Part shown: positions 1 through 8,646 of the stretch, piece by piece
How positions within the stretch are numbered: the first letter of the stretch is position 1
Layout: every line of letters starts with the position of its first letter
Assembly: GCF_000372465.1 (NCBI RefSeq)
Contig: NZ_AQUZ01000003.1
Span: forward strand, 124,001 to 188,000
DNA: 64,000 nucleotides
Source: Kribbella catacumbae DSM 19601
GTDB taxonomy: Bacteria; Actinomycetota; Actinomycetes; Propionibacteriales; Kribbellaceae
Direction: 5' to 3'
Position numbers and translations under genes: made by a program
The notes under the pieces: generated by a model
Databases searched by the model: none
What the model was told of the DNA's origin: nothing
The model's input: only the letters and a program-made list of their open reading frames with translations

Positions 1-26
1 GGCGTTTCGCCTGGGTGAGCTGTCCT

Positions 27-473
27 TTAGTGCGGAGGGGCCAATCTCGCGGTCAGACACATGCGGTCCAGCGCGTTCGCGACGGAGACCGCCATGATCA
101 GGTTCGCGAGGTTGTAGGGGCCGAGCAGGTTCTCCGCCTGGCCGTACACATCGTCGGGTACGCCCTCTGGCCCGAGCCTGGTCATCACCTCGGTGAGTGC
201 CAGGGCTGCCCGCTCCGACTCGGTGAACCGCCGCGAGTCGCGCCAGCCCGCCAGCTCGTTGAGCCGCTCCTGCTTCTCACTCAGGTGCAGCGCCTCCCTG
301 GAGCGCTGGGCCAGGAAGTACGCGCAACCGTTGAGCTGAGCCACCCGGATCCGCGCCAGTTCTCGCAACCGGTCGTCGGTCACGCTTTCCCGCCGGAGGA
401 CGTCCTCCAGCTCGGACATCAGGCTGACGGCGCGTGGCGACACGGCCGCCAGGTCGATCCGCTGCCTGATCAT
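27..473 (-). CDS. Carboxymuconolactone decarboxylase-like (AhpD-fold) protein
   Basis: This 148-residue protein has the single-domain CMD/AhpD-like layout: an N-terminal helix, then RELARIRVAQLNGCAYF (about residues 37-53) where the family carries its redox CxxC and histidine. Only the first cysteine (C50) is present; the expected second cysteine is F53 and the expected histidine is R57. It is therefore unlikely to be a thiol peroxidase and may be a decarboxylase-like or ligand-binding member. It is divergent from the LysR gene across a 116-bp spacer that holds a perfect operator-like palindrome, so it is the probable LysR target. The start is the ATG at 473. Confidence 0.8.
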   Translation of the reverse strand: MIRQRIDLAAVSPRAVSLMSELEDVLRRESVTDDRLRELARIRVAQLNGCAYFLAQRSREALHLSEKQERLNELAGWRDSRRFTESERAALALTEVMTRLGPEGVPDDVYGQAENLLGPYNLANLIMAVSVANALDRMCLTARLAPPH

Positions 474-552
474 CGTCTACCCTCTCGTTCGTCGTTCGCC
501 CGCAGAACAGTGTGAATCGGACAGCTGACCACGAACAATGGCGACGTTCTTA

Positions 553-581
553 CCCTTCGGTAAGGTGCGCTTACCGAAGGG
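553..581. promoter_or_regulatory. LysR-type operator palindrome
   Basis: A perfect 12-bp inverted repeat, CCCTTCGGTAAG / CTTACCGAAGGG, is separated by GTGCG. It contains the T-N11-A core typical of LysR-family sites (T561 to A573). It lies between the divergent CMD-like and LysR genes. The right arm runs into the LysR ribosome-binding site (GGGAGG, 579-584), so an occupied site or an RNA hairpin could also limit LysR translation. Assignment to this LysR is inference from position and symmetry. Confidence 0.7.
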
Positions 582-589
582 AGGTGCCG

Positions 590-1495
590 ATGAACTGGCA
601 GGAGCTGGAGACGTTCCTGGCGCTGGCCGACGAGCTGCATTTCGGCCGTGCGGCAGAACGGTTGCATGTGTCACGCGCTCGGGTGAGCCAGATGACCAAG
701 GTGCTGGAGCGACGCGTCGGCGGTCCGCTGTTCGAGCGCACCAGCCGCCGGGTGTCGCTGACCCCGCTCGGCCGCCAGTTGCTCGACGACCTCGGCCCGC
801 ATTACCACGGCATTCTCGAAGCCCTGGCCAAGGCCGCCGACACGGTTCGCGGCACAGGCGGCGTACTGCGTGTGGGGTTCTCGAGCCCACTGGCCAGCGA
901 ACTGGTGATGACCATCGTCGACACGTTCCGCGGCGAGCATCCCCAGTGCGAGGTGCAGATCCGCGAGGTGCACCTGTCGGACCGCTTCGGGCAGCTGCGC
1001 CGGGGCGAACTCGACATCCAGCTCACCGAACTGCCTGTGGACGAGCCCGATCTGACCGTGGGGCCGGTACTCCTGCGCGACCCGCTCGTGCTCGCGGTGT
1101 CGAGCGGCCACCGCCTGGCCGGCCGTACGACGGTCTCGCTGGAAGACCTCGCCGACGACACCGCGCTGATCGTCGACGGCATGGACGGCTTCTTCTCGGA
1201 CTGGCTCGTCCCAGAGCACACCCCGAGCGGCAGGCCCATCCGTCGCTCGACCATTGCCAGCTACTGGCAGGAGCTGCTCGCACTCGTCGCCGCTGGCGAG
1301 GGCGTCACCGTCGCCGCGGCCCAGGGGGCGCGCTACTACCCTCGACCGAACCTGGTCTACATCCCCTTCGAGGACCGTCCGCCCCTCGAGTACGGACTAC
1401 TGTGGCGAGAGGCCGGAACGTCCGCTAAGGGCCTGGCCTTCATCCGGGTGGCGATGAAGGTGTCCACGGCCATCCACGGTCAGAGCCTTAGGTAG
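590..1495 (+). CDS. LysR family transcriptional regulator
   Basis: This 301-residue protein has an N-terminal winged HTH (about residues 3-62, with [20 protein letters not shown]) followed by a periplasmic-binding-like effector domain, the usual LysR length and order. The ATG at 590 is chosen because GGGAGG lies 5 nt upstream; an in-frame start at 512 would place the operator inside the coding region. It is divergent from the CMD-like gene and probably controls it and itself through the palindrome at 553-581. Its last 16 bases overlap tail-to-tail with the next gene. The ligand is unknown. Confidence 0.9.
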   Translation: MNWQELETFLALADELHFGRAAERLHVSRARVSQMTKVLERRVGGPLFERTSRRVSLTPLGRQLLDDLGPHYHGILEALAKAADTVRGTGGVLRVGFSSPLASELVMTIVDTFRGEHPQCEVQIREVHLSDRFGQLRRGELDIQLTELPVDEPDLTVGPVLLRDPLVLAVSSGHRLAGRTTVSLEDLADDTALIVDGMDGFFSDWLVPEHTPSGRPIRRSTIASYWQELLALVAAGEGVTVAAAQGARYYPRPNLVYIPFEDRPPLEYGLLWREAGTSAKGLAFIRVAMKVSTAIHGQSLR

Positions 1496-2307
1496 CCGTA
1501 GGCGTTTTGCCAGGTGCCGCCGGCCTTGATCCGGTCGACGATGAGGCGCTGCAGCTTCGTGTCCTGGGGGAACTTGTCCAGGTTGTCGAGGTCATGGCTG
1601 CGGAAGGTGAAGAAGATGGCGCTGTCCTGGGAGTCGCGCGGTTCGCCGTACGGGGTGAAGCGGCGGCCGAAGCGGACCATGTTCGACTCCGGCGGGAGGT
1701 TGTCCAGCAGGTACGGGTCGAGCAGCCAGGAGCCGAGGGTCGCGGTCTTCACCGGGTACTCCGGGAAAATGCGGGCGAAGAACTCGCGGGCCCGGGCGAA
1801 GCTGTCGTCGATCGACTCGGGAGTCAGCGGACCCGCCTCCGGGATGTGGACGCCGATCACCCATTCGCCCGGCTCGGTGCCTGGTACGGGATTCTTCTCC
1901 GGCACCTGGTGCAGCAGGAACTGCAGCCGGCCGAGCGCGTAGATCACGCCGGTCCAGTGGATCGACATCCACCAGTGCGTGGCCAGCCCGTACTCGCCGA
2001 AGGTCCGGCGATGTACGTCCAGTTGCCGGCCGAGATCGGCCAGCGTCGCCCAGCTGATCTCGTCGCTGATCCCGCGCTCCTGGTGGTACCGCCTGATGTC
2101 CGGCAGCGTCCGCAGGAAGGCCGCGACGCTGACCCGCGAGTCGTCAGGCATCTTGAGGCCGTCGTCCTCCCCAGGGAAGCTGCCGAGCGCGGCCCGCAAC
2201 TGCCCGGCCAGCTCCTCGACGGCAGCCGGATCGGCCTCGAACTTCTCCGCGGCCTCCCGATCGGCGTCGGTGAAACCCAGCAGTCGGTATTCGTCAACAG
2301 TGGTCAC
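1480..2307 (-). CDS. Acyltransferase-like protein (NAT_N / GNAT-like C-terminal domains)
   Basis: The predicted 275-residue protein has no signal peptide. It resembles the actinobacterial two-domain family annotated as N-acyltransferase N-terminal plus GNAT-like C-terminal domain; conserved-looking stretches are THWWMSIHWTGVIYALGRLQ and EWVIGVHIPEAGPLTPESID. I recognise it only at family level and the substrate is unknown. The open frame extends further upstream, but that part is Arg/Pro-rich and reads like antisense; GTG at 2307 is the most sensible start. It lies 35 bp downstream of the secreted BNR-repeat gene on the same strand and overlaps the end of lysR by 16 bp. Confidence 0.65.
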   Translation of the reverse strand: MTTVDEYRLLGFTDADREAAEKFEADPAAVEELAGQLRAALGSFPGEDDGLKMPDDSRVSVAAFLRTLPDIRRYHQERGISDEISWATLADLGRQLDVHRRTFGEYGLATHWWMSIHWTGVIYALGRLQFLLHQVPEKNPVPGTEPGEWVIGVHIPEAGPLTPESIDDSFARAREFFARIFPEYPVKTATLGSWLLDPYLLDNLPPESNMVRFGRRFTPYGEPRDSQDSAIFFTFRSHDLDNLDKFPQDTKLQRLIVDRIKAGGTWQNAYGYLRL

Positions 2308-2342
2308 GAGCTCAACCGTAGTCGTTGGATAGTTACAAGTCC

Positions 2343-3407
2343 TCAGCGTTCTTCGGCAAGCCCGAGGTACAGGATGGACGGATCGGCCGGGTTGAAGGCG
2401 AGGGACGGGATGCCGTCGTGGTCGTTGTGCTGCTTGGTCAGCTCGCCGGTGGACGGGCGGAAGCGGTACAGATCGGCTCCGTAGTTGGCGAATGACGTTC
2501 CGTAGGAGAAATAGAGCAGATCGGGGTCCACCGGGCTGGCCCACATCTCGTTGCCGTTGTAGAGCGTCGCGCGGGAGCCGTCGAGGACGGGCTCGAACTT
2601 CATCCCGCCGTCCTTCGACAACCAGATGTGCCGGGCCGTGACGGGGTCGTAGCCCTGCATCCAGACGATCGACGGGTCCGCGGGCGAGATCGCGAGGCTG
2701 AACGCGTTCACCCGGGTGACCGGATCGGAGTGCCGCCAGGTCCGGCCGGCGTCGAAGGTGACGTAGACGCCCTCGGACATGGTGCCGATCACGACATGGC
2801 CGGGATCGCGGGGATCGATCACCGCGTTGTAGACAAACAACTCCCGAGCAGCCGGTACGCCGATCCGTTGCCAGCTCATCCCGTCGTCAGTGGAGTCGTA
2901 GAGCTGGCCGTCGCCGGCCACCACCCGCAGCCGCCCGGGCAGCGCCGCGAAGGCGGACAACCCACCGCCGTCGATCGGGCCGGCGACCGTGCTGACCAGG
3001 TTGCCCTTCACGCGATGGATCGGCTGGTCGTTCACGCTGTAGACGTACGCCGTATCGGCCGGGCCCGGCGCGACGTCGTACGTGGCCAGGTCGTCCGGTG
3101 ACTTGTCGAGCTGTTGCCAGCTGCAACCAGCATCGCTGGACCGCTGGATCGACTGCCGGCCGATCGCGACCAGCACGTTCGGCTCCTGCAGGGCGGCGAC
3201 CTTGGCGTAGGTGACCGGCCGCAGTTTCTCCTTGGTAGGCGCGAGTTCGGCACCGTCGGACCTGGTGATGGTGACCGAGCCGTCGCCGTACACGGTGTCG
3301 CACTGCGGTGGATTCCAGAACCAGCCCGGATCACTCGACGCCGCGGCGGGCAACGCGAGAAGAGAAGTCAGCAGCACAACACCGGCACCCAGACGAAGTG
3401 AGGTCAT
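2343..3407 (-). CDS. Secreted BNR/Asp-box beta-propeller protein
   Basis: A 354-residue protein with a Sec signal peptide (hydrophobic residues 7-22, likely cleavage after AAA-S). Four Asp-box motifs (S-x-D-x-G-x-x-W/F) sit near residues 90-97, 172-179, 217-224 and 264-271, the pattern of sialidase/sortilin-type propellers. No catalytic sialidase arginine triad is evident, so a binding or scaffold role outside the membrane is more likely than glycosidase activity. It is preceded by a 506-bp non-coding stretch with structured repeats. Confidence 0.75.
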   Translation of the reverse strand: MTSLRLGAGVVLLTSLLALPAAASSDPGWFWNPPQCDTVYGDGSVTITRSDGAELAPTKEKLRPVTYAKVAALQEPNVLVAIGRQSIQRSSDAGCSWQQLDKSPDDLATYDVAPGPADTAYVYSVNDQPIHRVKGNLVSTVAGPIDGGGLSAFAALPGRLRVVAGDGQLYDSTDDGMSWQRIGVPAARELFVYNAVIDPRDPGHVVIGTMSEGVYVTFDAGRTWRHSDPVTRVNAFSLAISPADPSIVWMQGYDPVTARHIWLSKDGGMKFEPVLDGSRATLYNGNEMWASPVDPDLLYFSYGTSFANYGADLYRFRPSTGELTKQHNDHDGIPSLAFNPADPSILYLGLAEER

Positions 3408-3530
3408 CCCTCAGATGTAAAGGGCTGCCGCCCCGCGTCGCCAGCACTCACCGTGTCCGACCCACGCCATGACGTATACCAGCCATATCGTTGCGACTGT
3501 GCCCGGATACCTTCGTCGGCCAGGTGAGCG

Positions 3531-3633
3531 AGCCCACCACTGGTGGGCTTGAACACCTTCTGGTGACCTCGGACAGGGCACACCTTGTTCAAGGTCACCG
3601 TTGGGGGTCCGAGCCCACCACTAGTGGGTTCGG
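3531..3633. repeat. Three-hairpin 103-bp repeat, copy A
   Basis: This aligns without gaps to 56508-56610 (79 of 103 positions identical by hand count). It has an AGCCCACCA / TGGTGGGCT hairpin on the left, a central stem starting GGTGACCT / AGGTCACC, and a weaker right hairpin. Compared with copy B, two substitutions in the central stem give G-U pairs in the plus-strand RNA, plus one C-A mismatch. It lies between two minus-strand genes. Confidence 0.75.
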
Positions 3634-3641
3634 CTGACGGC

Positions 3642-3699
3642 CGAAAGGTCGGCGACGAGGCTACCTGGCACGAAAGGTCGACGACGGAGCCCCTGGGCA
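3642..3699. repeat. Degenerate 29-bp tandem duplication
   Basis: Two adjacent 29-bp units both begin CGAAAGGTCG and match at 22 of 29 positions by hand count. They directly follow the three-hairpin repeat. No function is evident. Confidence 0.45.
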
Positions 3700-3913
3700 C
3701 AACGCCGGGAGGGGGCCGGACGTCCGTGCATACCCAGGTCCGGTCAGCAAACGCTTCCCTCGGCGTGTCCTGGGATCGGGGCTGGAACGTGCGTGCACAG
3801 GCGTCCGCGCCCTCGCCACGGCGGCCGCATGGTCGAGTGCCCAGCCGTGCCCTGACTGCGGTTCGGCCGCGGCGAAGTACCTTCCCGAAGCGCTCGACCA
3901 ACTGGCTTTGGGG

Positions 3914-4201
3914 CTAACCGGCGGCGGTGTCGATGTGGCGGGCCAGGACGAGGTCGTCGTCGGTGAGGCCGCCGGCCTCGTGGTTGGTGACCTTGAAGGT
4001 GATCGTGCGGTAGCGGATGTCGATGTCCGGGTGGTGGTTCATCGACTCGGCCAGCTGCGCGACCGTGGCGACCAGCCGGATGCCGTCCATGAACGTCGAC
4101 TTCTCCACGCTGCGCACCAGCGCGTTGTCGACGACCTTCCACTCCGGCAGGTGGTCACGCAACGCGGCATCGATCTGGTCATCGGTCAGCAGCTCAGCCA
4201 T
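3914..4201 (-). CDS. Pterin-4a-carbinolamine dehydratase
   Basis: The 95-residue protein carries the family signature around NHHPDIDIRY, with the catalytic HHP, and has the usual full length. The enzyme dehydrates 4a-hydroxy-tetrahydrobiopterin and can be a dimerisation cofactor elsewhere. ATG at 4201 is used; a GTG two codons upstream is possible. No aromatic amino acid hydroxylase is adjacent, so the local partner is unknown. Confidence 0.9.
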   Translation of the reverse strand: MAELLTDDQIDAALRDHLPEWKVVDNALVRSVEKSTFMDGIRLVATVAQLAESMNHHPDIDIRYRTITFKVTNHEAGGLTDDDLVLARHIDTAAG

Positions 4202-4237
4202 GGCCACACTCTAGTGCTAACCGGCAGCCCCAATTGC

Positions 4238-5629
4238 TCAGCGGGTAACTGTTATCCGGCCGGCGGTGAGAAGGCTGGCGAGGGCGACGGCCGCGCTGGC
4301 GGTGATGATGGCGCCGAAGACCCAGGCGTCCGGGTCCGCGGCGTTGATGGCGAGTAGGGTGCCGCTGACGGCGAGGGCGGTGGAGATGCTCATCGTGCTT
4401 GCCATCTGGGCAGCGCTGACGTTGCGGCCGGAGTTGCTGTCATCGGACAGCCCGAGGGTGAGCACCGAGAGGCTTGACGAGCTGAGGCCCATGCCGATGC
4501 CGGCGATCGTCCAGCCGATCAGGCCGAGCCAGATGATGTCGCTGGTCCACGCGAGCAGGGAGGTGCCGGCCAGTCCCGCGACCATCAGCGTCAGGCCGGT
4601 TCGCAGTACGGTCACTCGCTGGATGCCGTGCTCGCGTCCCTGCAGCCAGGAGCCGAAGGCCCAGCTGACTCCGGTGATCGAGAGCGTGATGCCGGCCCGC
4701 GACGGGCTGAAATCGTGTTGCAGGGTGAGGAGCAGCGGGAGGTAGGCGCCAGTGCCCGCGAAGGCAGCGCCGGTCAAGCCGCGTACTACGACCAGCGCCG
4801 GGAAGCCGCGTCGCAGGACGAAGGTGCCTTGCGGCATCACCCGTACTGCGGCCGTGCCGAGCACAACCACGCTCACCACAATCGTCAGCCCGGCGACCAC
4901 GCGATGGGCTTCGAGGTGGTCGCCGGCCAGCGTCATCGAGAACAGCGCGACGGATGCCGCGAACGCCCAGGGCAGGGCCGCCCGCCAGGCAGCCAACTCC
5001 GCCGCGTCCTCTGTACTCCGCTCCGGTGCGGGCGTCCGCGAGGAGTTCCGCATCGCGGGCTGGAGGAGGAGCCAGCTCGGCGGGAGGAGGAAGAGCGCGC
5101 CGAGGAAGACCCATCGCCAGCCGGCCTGCTCGGTCACGAGCCCGGTCAGCAACGGGCCGGCGACCGACGGGAGGATCCACATCGCGGCGAACAACGAGAA
5201 CATCCGCGGGCGCAGTACGGCGGGCAGTGCTCTGGCGATGAGAACCATCAAGGCGACGTCGAGCAGCCCTTCGGCCAGCCCACTCAGCAGTCGCCCGGCA
5301 ATCACCATCGGCATCCCGGTCGCCGTGCCGACGAGCAGTTGGGCAAGCCCGAACGCGATCGCACCGGCGCGCAATGCGGGGATCGGACCGCGACGGTCTG
5401 TCCACAGGCCCGCGATCGCCAGCGACACCAGGAAACTCGCGTTGGGTGCCGCGTTGGCGAGCCCGAAGGCGCCCAGTGCGTCGAACTCCCGGACCATCGT
5501 CGGCAACGAGGTCCCGACCGCCCGATTCTCGAACGCGGCCAGCGTCACCAACGCGATGACCCCGAGCACGAGCGGCAGTTGCGGTCCGCTGAACAACCGC
5601 GGCGGGGAAGAAGTCTCAGTCGATGACAT
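4238..5629 (-). CDS. MFS transporter (drug-efflux type)
   Basis: This 463-residue integral membrane protein has about 12-14 hydrophobic segments and the loop motif AGLWTDRRGPIPALRAG between the second and third helices, which corresponds to MFS motif A. It is probably a proton-driven exporter of small hydrophobic compounds. ATG at 5629 is preferred because GAGG lies 9 nt upstream. A MerR-type operator-like palindrome sits immediately upstream, suggesting inducible expression. It follows the UbiB-like gene on the same strand after 39 bp. Confidence 0.85.
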   Translation of the reverse strand: MSSTETSSPPRLFSGPQLPLVLGVIALVTLAAFENRAVGTSLPTMVREFDALGAFGLANAAPNASFLVSLAIAGLWTDRRGPIPALRAGAIAFGLAQLLVGTATGMPMVIAGRLLSGLAEGLLDVALMVLIARALPAVLRPRMFSLFAAMWILPSVAGPLLTGLVTEQAGWRWVFLGALFLLPPSWLLLQPAMRNSSRTPAPERSTEDAAELAAWRAALPWAFAASVALFSMTLAGDHLEAHRVVAGLTIVVSVVVLGTAAVRVMPQGTFVLRRGFPALVVVRGLTGAAFAGTGAYLPLLLTLQHDFSPSRAGITLSITGVSWAFGSWLQGREHGIQRVTVLRTGLTLMVAGLAGTSLLAWTSDIIWLGLIGWTIAGIGMGLSSSSLSVLTLGLSDDSNSGRNVSAAQMASTMSISTALAVSGTLLAINAADPDAWVFGAIITASAAVALASLLTAGRITVTR

Positions 5630-5645
5630 GCGGGCCATCCTCAAA

Positions 5646-5663
5646 CTTCAATCGAACTTGAAG
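5646..5663 (-). promoter_or_regulatory. MerR-type operator-like palindrome
   Basis: CTTCAATCGAACTTGAAG is an inverted repeat (CTTCAA-N6-TTGAAG). On the minus strand it matches the SoxR-box pattern at 13 of 18 positions and overlaps a TTGACT -35-like hexamer. It is placed just upstream of the MFS gene. No MerR gene is present in the window, and a clear -10 is not visible, so this is a tentative site. Confidence 0.4.
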
Positions 5664-5668
5664 TCAAT

Positions 5669-7645
5669 TCACACTCGCGATCGGCTGTCGGGTAGCCGGA
5701 ACACGAGGACGAGGACCCGCAGTACGAGGACGGCGCAGATTACCAGCAGGTTGTAGGCGAAGAATTGGTAGAGGCTGATCGACGCGGTGATCTGTGGGCC
5801 GCCCGGAGTGCCGAGTAGTAGCACCGCCATCAGGCCCGCTGTCGCGCCGAGGATGGCCAGCAGGGCTTGGTGCAGCAGGTTGGTCATGTGCCGGCGGTCG
5901 CGTTCGTCGGCGAACAGCCGGACGTTGAGCCCGAGTCGCCCGCTCTCCGCCGCGGCCGCGATCCGGTCGATCCGGCGCGGGAGTCGCCGGAGCATCGGCA
6001 GCAAGGTGGCGAGCTCTTCGGTCGCAGTACGGCGGAGGGCGTCGGGAGCCAGCCGGTCGGTGACGTGCGCGGCGGCGAACCGGCGTGACGCGGCGACGAG
6101 GTCGAAGCCGGGGAAGATCCGCGCGATCGTCCCTTCGACGGTGGCCAGGGCCCGGAACACCGCGGCCACCTCGGGCGGCACACCCAGCTCGTGCGAGGTG
6201 ATGATCTTGAACAGGTCGTTGAACATCGCCGGTCCGAGCTGGGCGCCGGCGCCCAGATGGCGCGCCATGAACTGGCCGACCGCCCGCTCCAGGCTCTGCT
6301 CGTCGATCACATCCGGCCGGTAGACGATCTCCAGCAGGGCGTCGGTCGCGGCCACCGGATCGCCGTGGTCGACGGCGAGCAGGAAGCGCTGCAGCGCCTC
6401 GCGAGTGGACGGGGCGAGTCGCCCGACCGAGCCGAGGTCGAGCATGCCGATCCGGCCGTCGGTCAGCAGCAGGAAGTTGCCAGGGTGCGGATCCGCGTGG
6501 AACACGCCGTCGATCGCCACCTGGCCGAGCAGGCACTCGAAGAGCACCTTCGCCAGCCGGCCGGCATCCAGACCGCGCTCCGCGATCGACGGCGCCGCGC
6601 CGCCGAGCCCGATCCCGTCGAGGTGCTGCATGGTGAGCACGCGGCGGGTGGAGTACCGCGGATACAACTCCGGTACGACGACGTCGCGGTTGTCCGCCAC
6701 GGACTTGCCGGCCGCGACGCTGGCCATGTTGCCGGCCTCGACGGTGAAGTCGAGCTCCTCGCGCATCGCGTCGGCGAACCCGGCCGCGAGCGAGCGCACG
6801 CCCATCGACCGGCCCCAGTCGGTGTTCCGCTCGAGCAGCCGGGCGAGCCGCTGGACGATATCCAGATCGCGCTCGACGACACTCGCGATGCCCGGGCGCT
6901 GCACCTTCACCACGACCGGTACGTCGTCCAGCCGGGCGGAGTACACCTGAGCCACGGAAGCCGCGGCGAGTGGCTCGGTGGTGAAGTCGGCGAACACCTG
7001 TCGCGGCGGCGCGCCGAGCTCCTCGGTGAGCACGACCTCGATCTGGTCCCAGGGCGCGGGGGAGACCTGATCCTGCAGCCGGCTGAGCTCCAGCGCGACC
7101 GACGCCGGGATCACGTCGCTGCGGGTCGACAGCACCTGGCCCAGCTTGACGAAGGTGACCCCGGCCTCGTCCAGCGCGAGCCTCAGCGATCGGGCGAGGT
7201 CGGCCTGACCGGCCGCGTTCTCGTGCGCGGGACGGCGGCGGCCGCGCAGGTACGGGCCGAGGCCGTGCTTGATGGCGATCCGGAGGATCTGCAGGTATCG
7301 CCGGGTGCGCGCGATCCGGCCGCTCAGGTCCCGTCGCAGATCACGGGCCCTGGGCAACGACCCGGTCGGCACCAGCGCCTCGCCGAGCACCAGGAAGATG
7401 AGCCCGGCAAGCATCGAGCAGAGCGCGGTCAACCCGAGAAACGCGATCGCGGCCCCGTTGGACCCAGTCCACGGCGGCGGCCCGGCCAGCGCATTCATCA
7501 ACGGCCCGAACACCGCCAGCGTCAGCCCGGCCCCCACTGCCAACCGCCCGAGCCCGAACCGCACCCCCAGCAACCGCTGCGCCACCGGCACGAACACCAC
7601 CATGAACACACCGATGTTGACCAGACCGACCACGACCACATCCAT
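5669..7645 (-). CDS. ABC1/UbiB-family atypical kinase
   Basis: The 658-residue protein has hydrophobic segments at the N-terminus (about residues 1-90) and the C-terminus flanking an ABC1 kinase-like core. Visible motifs are the KxGQ motif (K167-L-G-Q170), AAASVAQVY, the VVVKVQRPG ATP-site lysine, ADPHPGN and LDLGSVG. The family supports isoprenoid-quinone metabolism; actinobacteria use menaquinone, so the role here may be in menaquinone or lipid homeostasis (inference). It lies downstream of the sdh operon on the same strand, separated by a strong terminator and a large inverted repeat. Confidence 0.9.
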   Translation of the reverse strand: MDVVVVGLVNIGVFMVVFVPVAQRLLGVRFGLGRLAVGAGLTLAVFGPLMNALAGPPPWTGSNGAAIAFLGLTALCSMLAGLIFLVLGEALVPTGSLPRARDLRRDLSGRIARTRRYLQILRIAIKHGLGPYLRGRRRPAHENAAGQADLARSLRLALDEAGVTFVKLGQVLSTRSDVIPASVALELSRLQDQVSPAPWDQIEVVLTEELGAPPRQVFADFTTEPLAAASVAQVYSARLDDVPVVVKVQRPGIASVVERDLDIVQRLARLLERNTDWGRSMGVRSLAAGFADAMREELDFTVEAGNMASVAAGKSVADNRDVVVPELYPRYSTRRVLTMQHLDGIGLGGAAPSIAERGLDAGRLAKVLFECLLGQVAIDGVFHADPHPGNFLLLTDGRIGMLDLGSVGRLAPSTREALQRFLLAVDHGDPVAATDALLEIVYRPDVIDEQSLERAVGQFMARHLGAGAQLGPAMFNDLFKIITSHELGVPPEVAAVFRALATVEGTIARIFPGFDLVAASRRFAAAHVTDRLAPDALRRTATEELATLLPMLRRLPRRIDRIAAAAESGRLGLNVRLFADERDRRHMTNLLHQALLAILGATAGLMAVLLLGTPGGPQITASISLYQFFAYNLLVICAVLVLRVLVLVFRLPDSRSRV

Positions 7646-7719
7646 GCCCGGAACCCTAGGCGCTCACCGGCTCCACCCACCTCACCCACACGGGTGACCC
7701 ACCTCCCTCCACCAGCACC

Positions 7720-7837
7720 CCCCGGACCGCCACCACTCACAAACCTCCTCTACGCAGCCCAAAGCCCACCCACGCACGCCTGGCGCGGGATGGCCAGGAG
7801 TTGCCAGGCGAGGTTTGTGAGTGGTGGCGGTCCGGGG
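7720..7837. repeat. Perfect 28-bp inverted repeat
   Basis: The arms at 7720-7747 and 7810-7837 are perfectly complementary over 28 bp (left arm starts CCCCGGACCGCC) around a 62-nt centre. The centre contains a smaller GCCTGGC / GCCAGGC pairing. It lies between the end of sdhB and the start of the UbiB-like gene, next to an ordinary terminator, so termination alone does not explain it. Confidence 0.85.
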
Positions 7838-7847
7838 CCCCACGCGC

Positions 7848-7882
7848 GAAGGCCGCCCGCAGCTGGTGCTGGGGCGGCCTTC
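7848..7882 (-). terminator. Terminator of the sdh operon
   Basis: A perfect 11-bp stem GAAGGCCGCCC / GGGCGGCCTTC encloses a 13-nt loop 11 bp after the sdhB stop codon. There is no strong U tract, as is common in actinobacteria. Confidence 0.7.
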
Positions 7883-7893
7883 GGGGGTGGTGG

Positions 7894-8646
7894 TCAGGCG
7901 GGGCGGCGGCGGATCTTGTTGCCCAGCCAGACGATCGGGTCGTACTTGCGGTCGGCGACTCGTTCCTTCATCGGGATGAGGGCGTTGTCGGTGATCTTGA
8001 TGTGCTCGGGGCAGACCTCGGTGCAGCACTTGGTGATGTTGCAGAAGCCGAGGCCGTGCTGGTCCTGCGCCTGGTGCTGCCGGTCGGCGGCGTCGAGCGG
8101 GTGCATGTCCAGCTCGGCGATCCGCATCAGGAACCGCGGGCCCGAGAAGGACTCCTTGTTCTCCTCGTGGTCGCGGATCACGTGGCAGGTGTCCTGGCAC
8201 AGGAAGCACTCGATGCACTTGCGGAACTCCTGCGAGCGCTCCACATCGACCTGCTGCATCCGGTACTCGCCCGGCTTCAGGTCGTCCGGCGGCGTGAACG
8301 AGGGGATCTCGCGGGCCTTCTGGTAGTTGAACGACACGTCCGTGACCAGGTCGCGGATCACCGGGAAGGTGCGCATCGGCGTGACCGTGACGACCTCGTC
8401 CTCTTCGAACGTGTTCATCCGGCACATGCACATCAGCTTCGGCATGCCGTTGATCTCGGCACTGCAGGAGCCGCACTTGCCGGCCTTGCAGTTCCAGCGG
8501 ACCGCCAGATCCGGTGTCTGGGTCGCCTGCAGCCGGTGGATGACGTCGAGCACGACCTCACCCTCGTTGACCTCGACCTCGAAGTCCTGCAGGTCGCCGC
8601 CCTCGGCGTCACCACGCCAGACCCGGAACTTGCCTTTATAAGTCAT
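7894..8646 (-). CDS. sdhB: Succinate dehydrogenase iron-sulfur subunit
   Basis: The 250-residue protein has an N-terminal 2Fe-2S ferredoxin domain (CKAGKCGSC and a downstream CMC) and a C-terminal domain with CIECFLCQDTC and CNITKCCTEVCP for the 4Fe-4S and 3Fe-4S clusters. It passes electrons from the flavoprotein to menaquinone. The start overlaps the sdhA stop by 4 nt (ATGA), so the two are translationally coupled. Gene order and size match mycobacterial Sdh1 (from memory, Rv0247c-Rv0249c). Confidence 0.95.
   Translation of the reverse strand: MTYKGKFRVWRGDAEGGDLQDFEVEVNEGEVVLDVIHRLQATQTPDLAVRWNCKAGKCGSCSAEINGMPKLMCMCRMNTFEEDEVVTVTPMRTFPVIRDLVTDVSFNYQKAREIPSFTPPDDLKPGEYRMQQVDVERSQEFRKCIECFLCQDTCHVIRDHEENKESFSGPRFLMRIAELDMHPLDAADRQHQAQDQHGLGFCNITKCCTEVCPEHIKITDNALIPMKERVADRKYDPIVWLGNKIRRRPA

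Larger units (their letters stand above)
3408..3913. other. Non-coding interval with structured repeats
   Basis: About 500 bases lie between the start of the BNR-repeat gene and the end of the pterin dehydratase gene. No open frame here has convincing codon use. The interval contains one copy of the 103-bp three-hairpin repeat and a degenerate 29-bp tandem duplication, listed separately. The promoter of the BNR-repeat gene should lie near 3410-3500, but I cannot identify it. Confidence 0.6.

Noticed and set aside
3404..3901. Open frame of 165 codons on the minus strand
   Set aside because: Arg/Pro-rich composition, no start signal, and it spans hairpin repeats; typical of non-coding high-GC DNA.
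6191..8326. Very long plus-strand open frame opposite the UbiB-like and sdhB genes
   Set aside because: It is antisense to well-recognised genes and rich in Arg/Gln/His without any domain.
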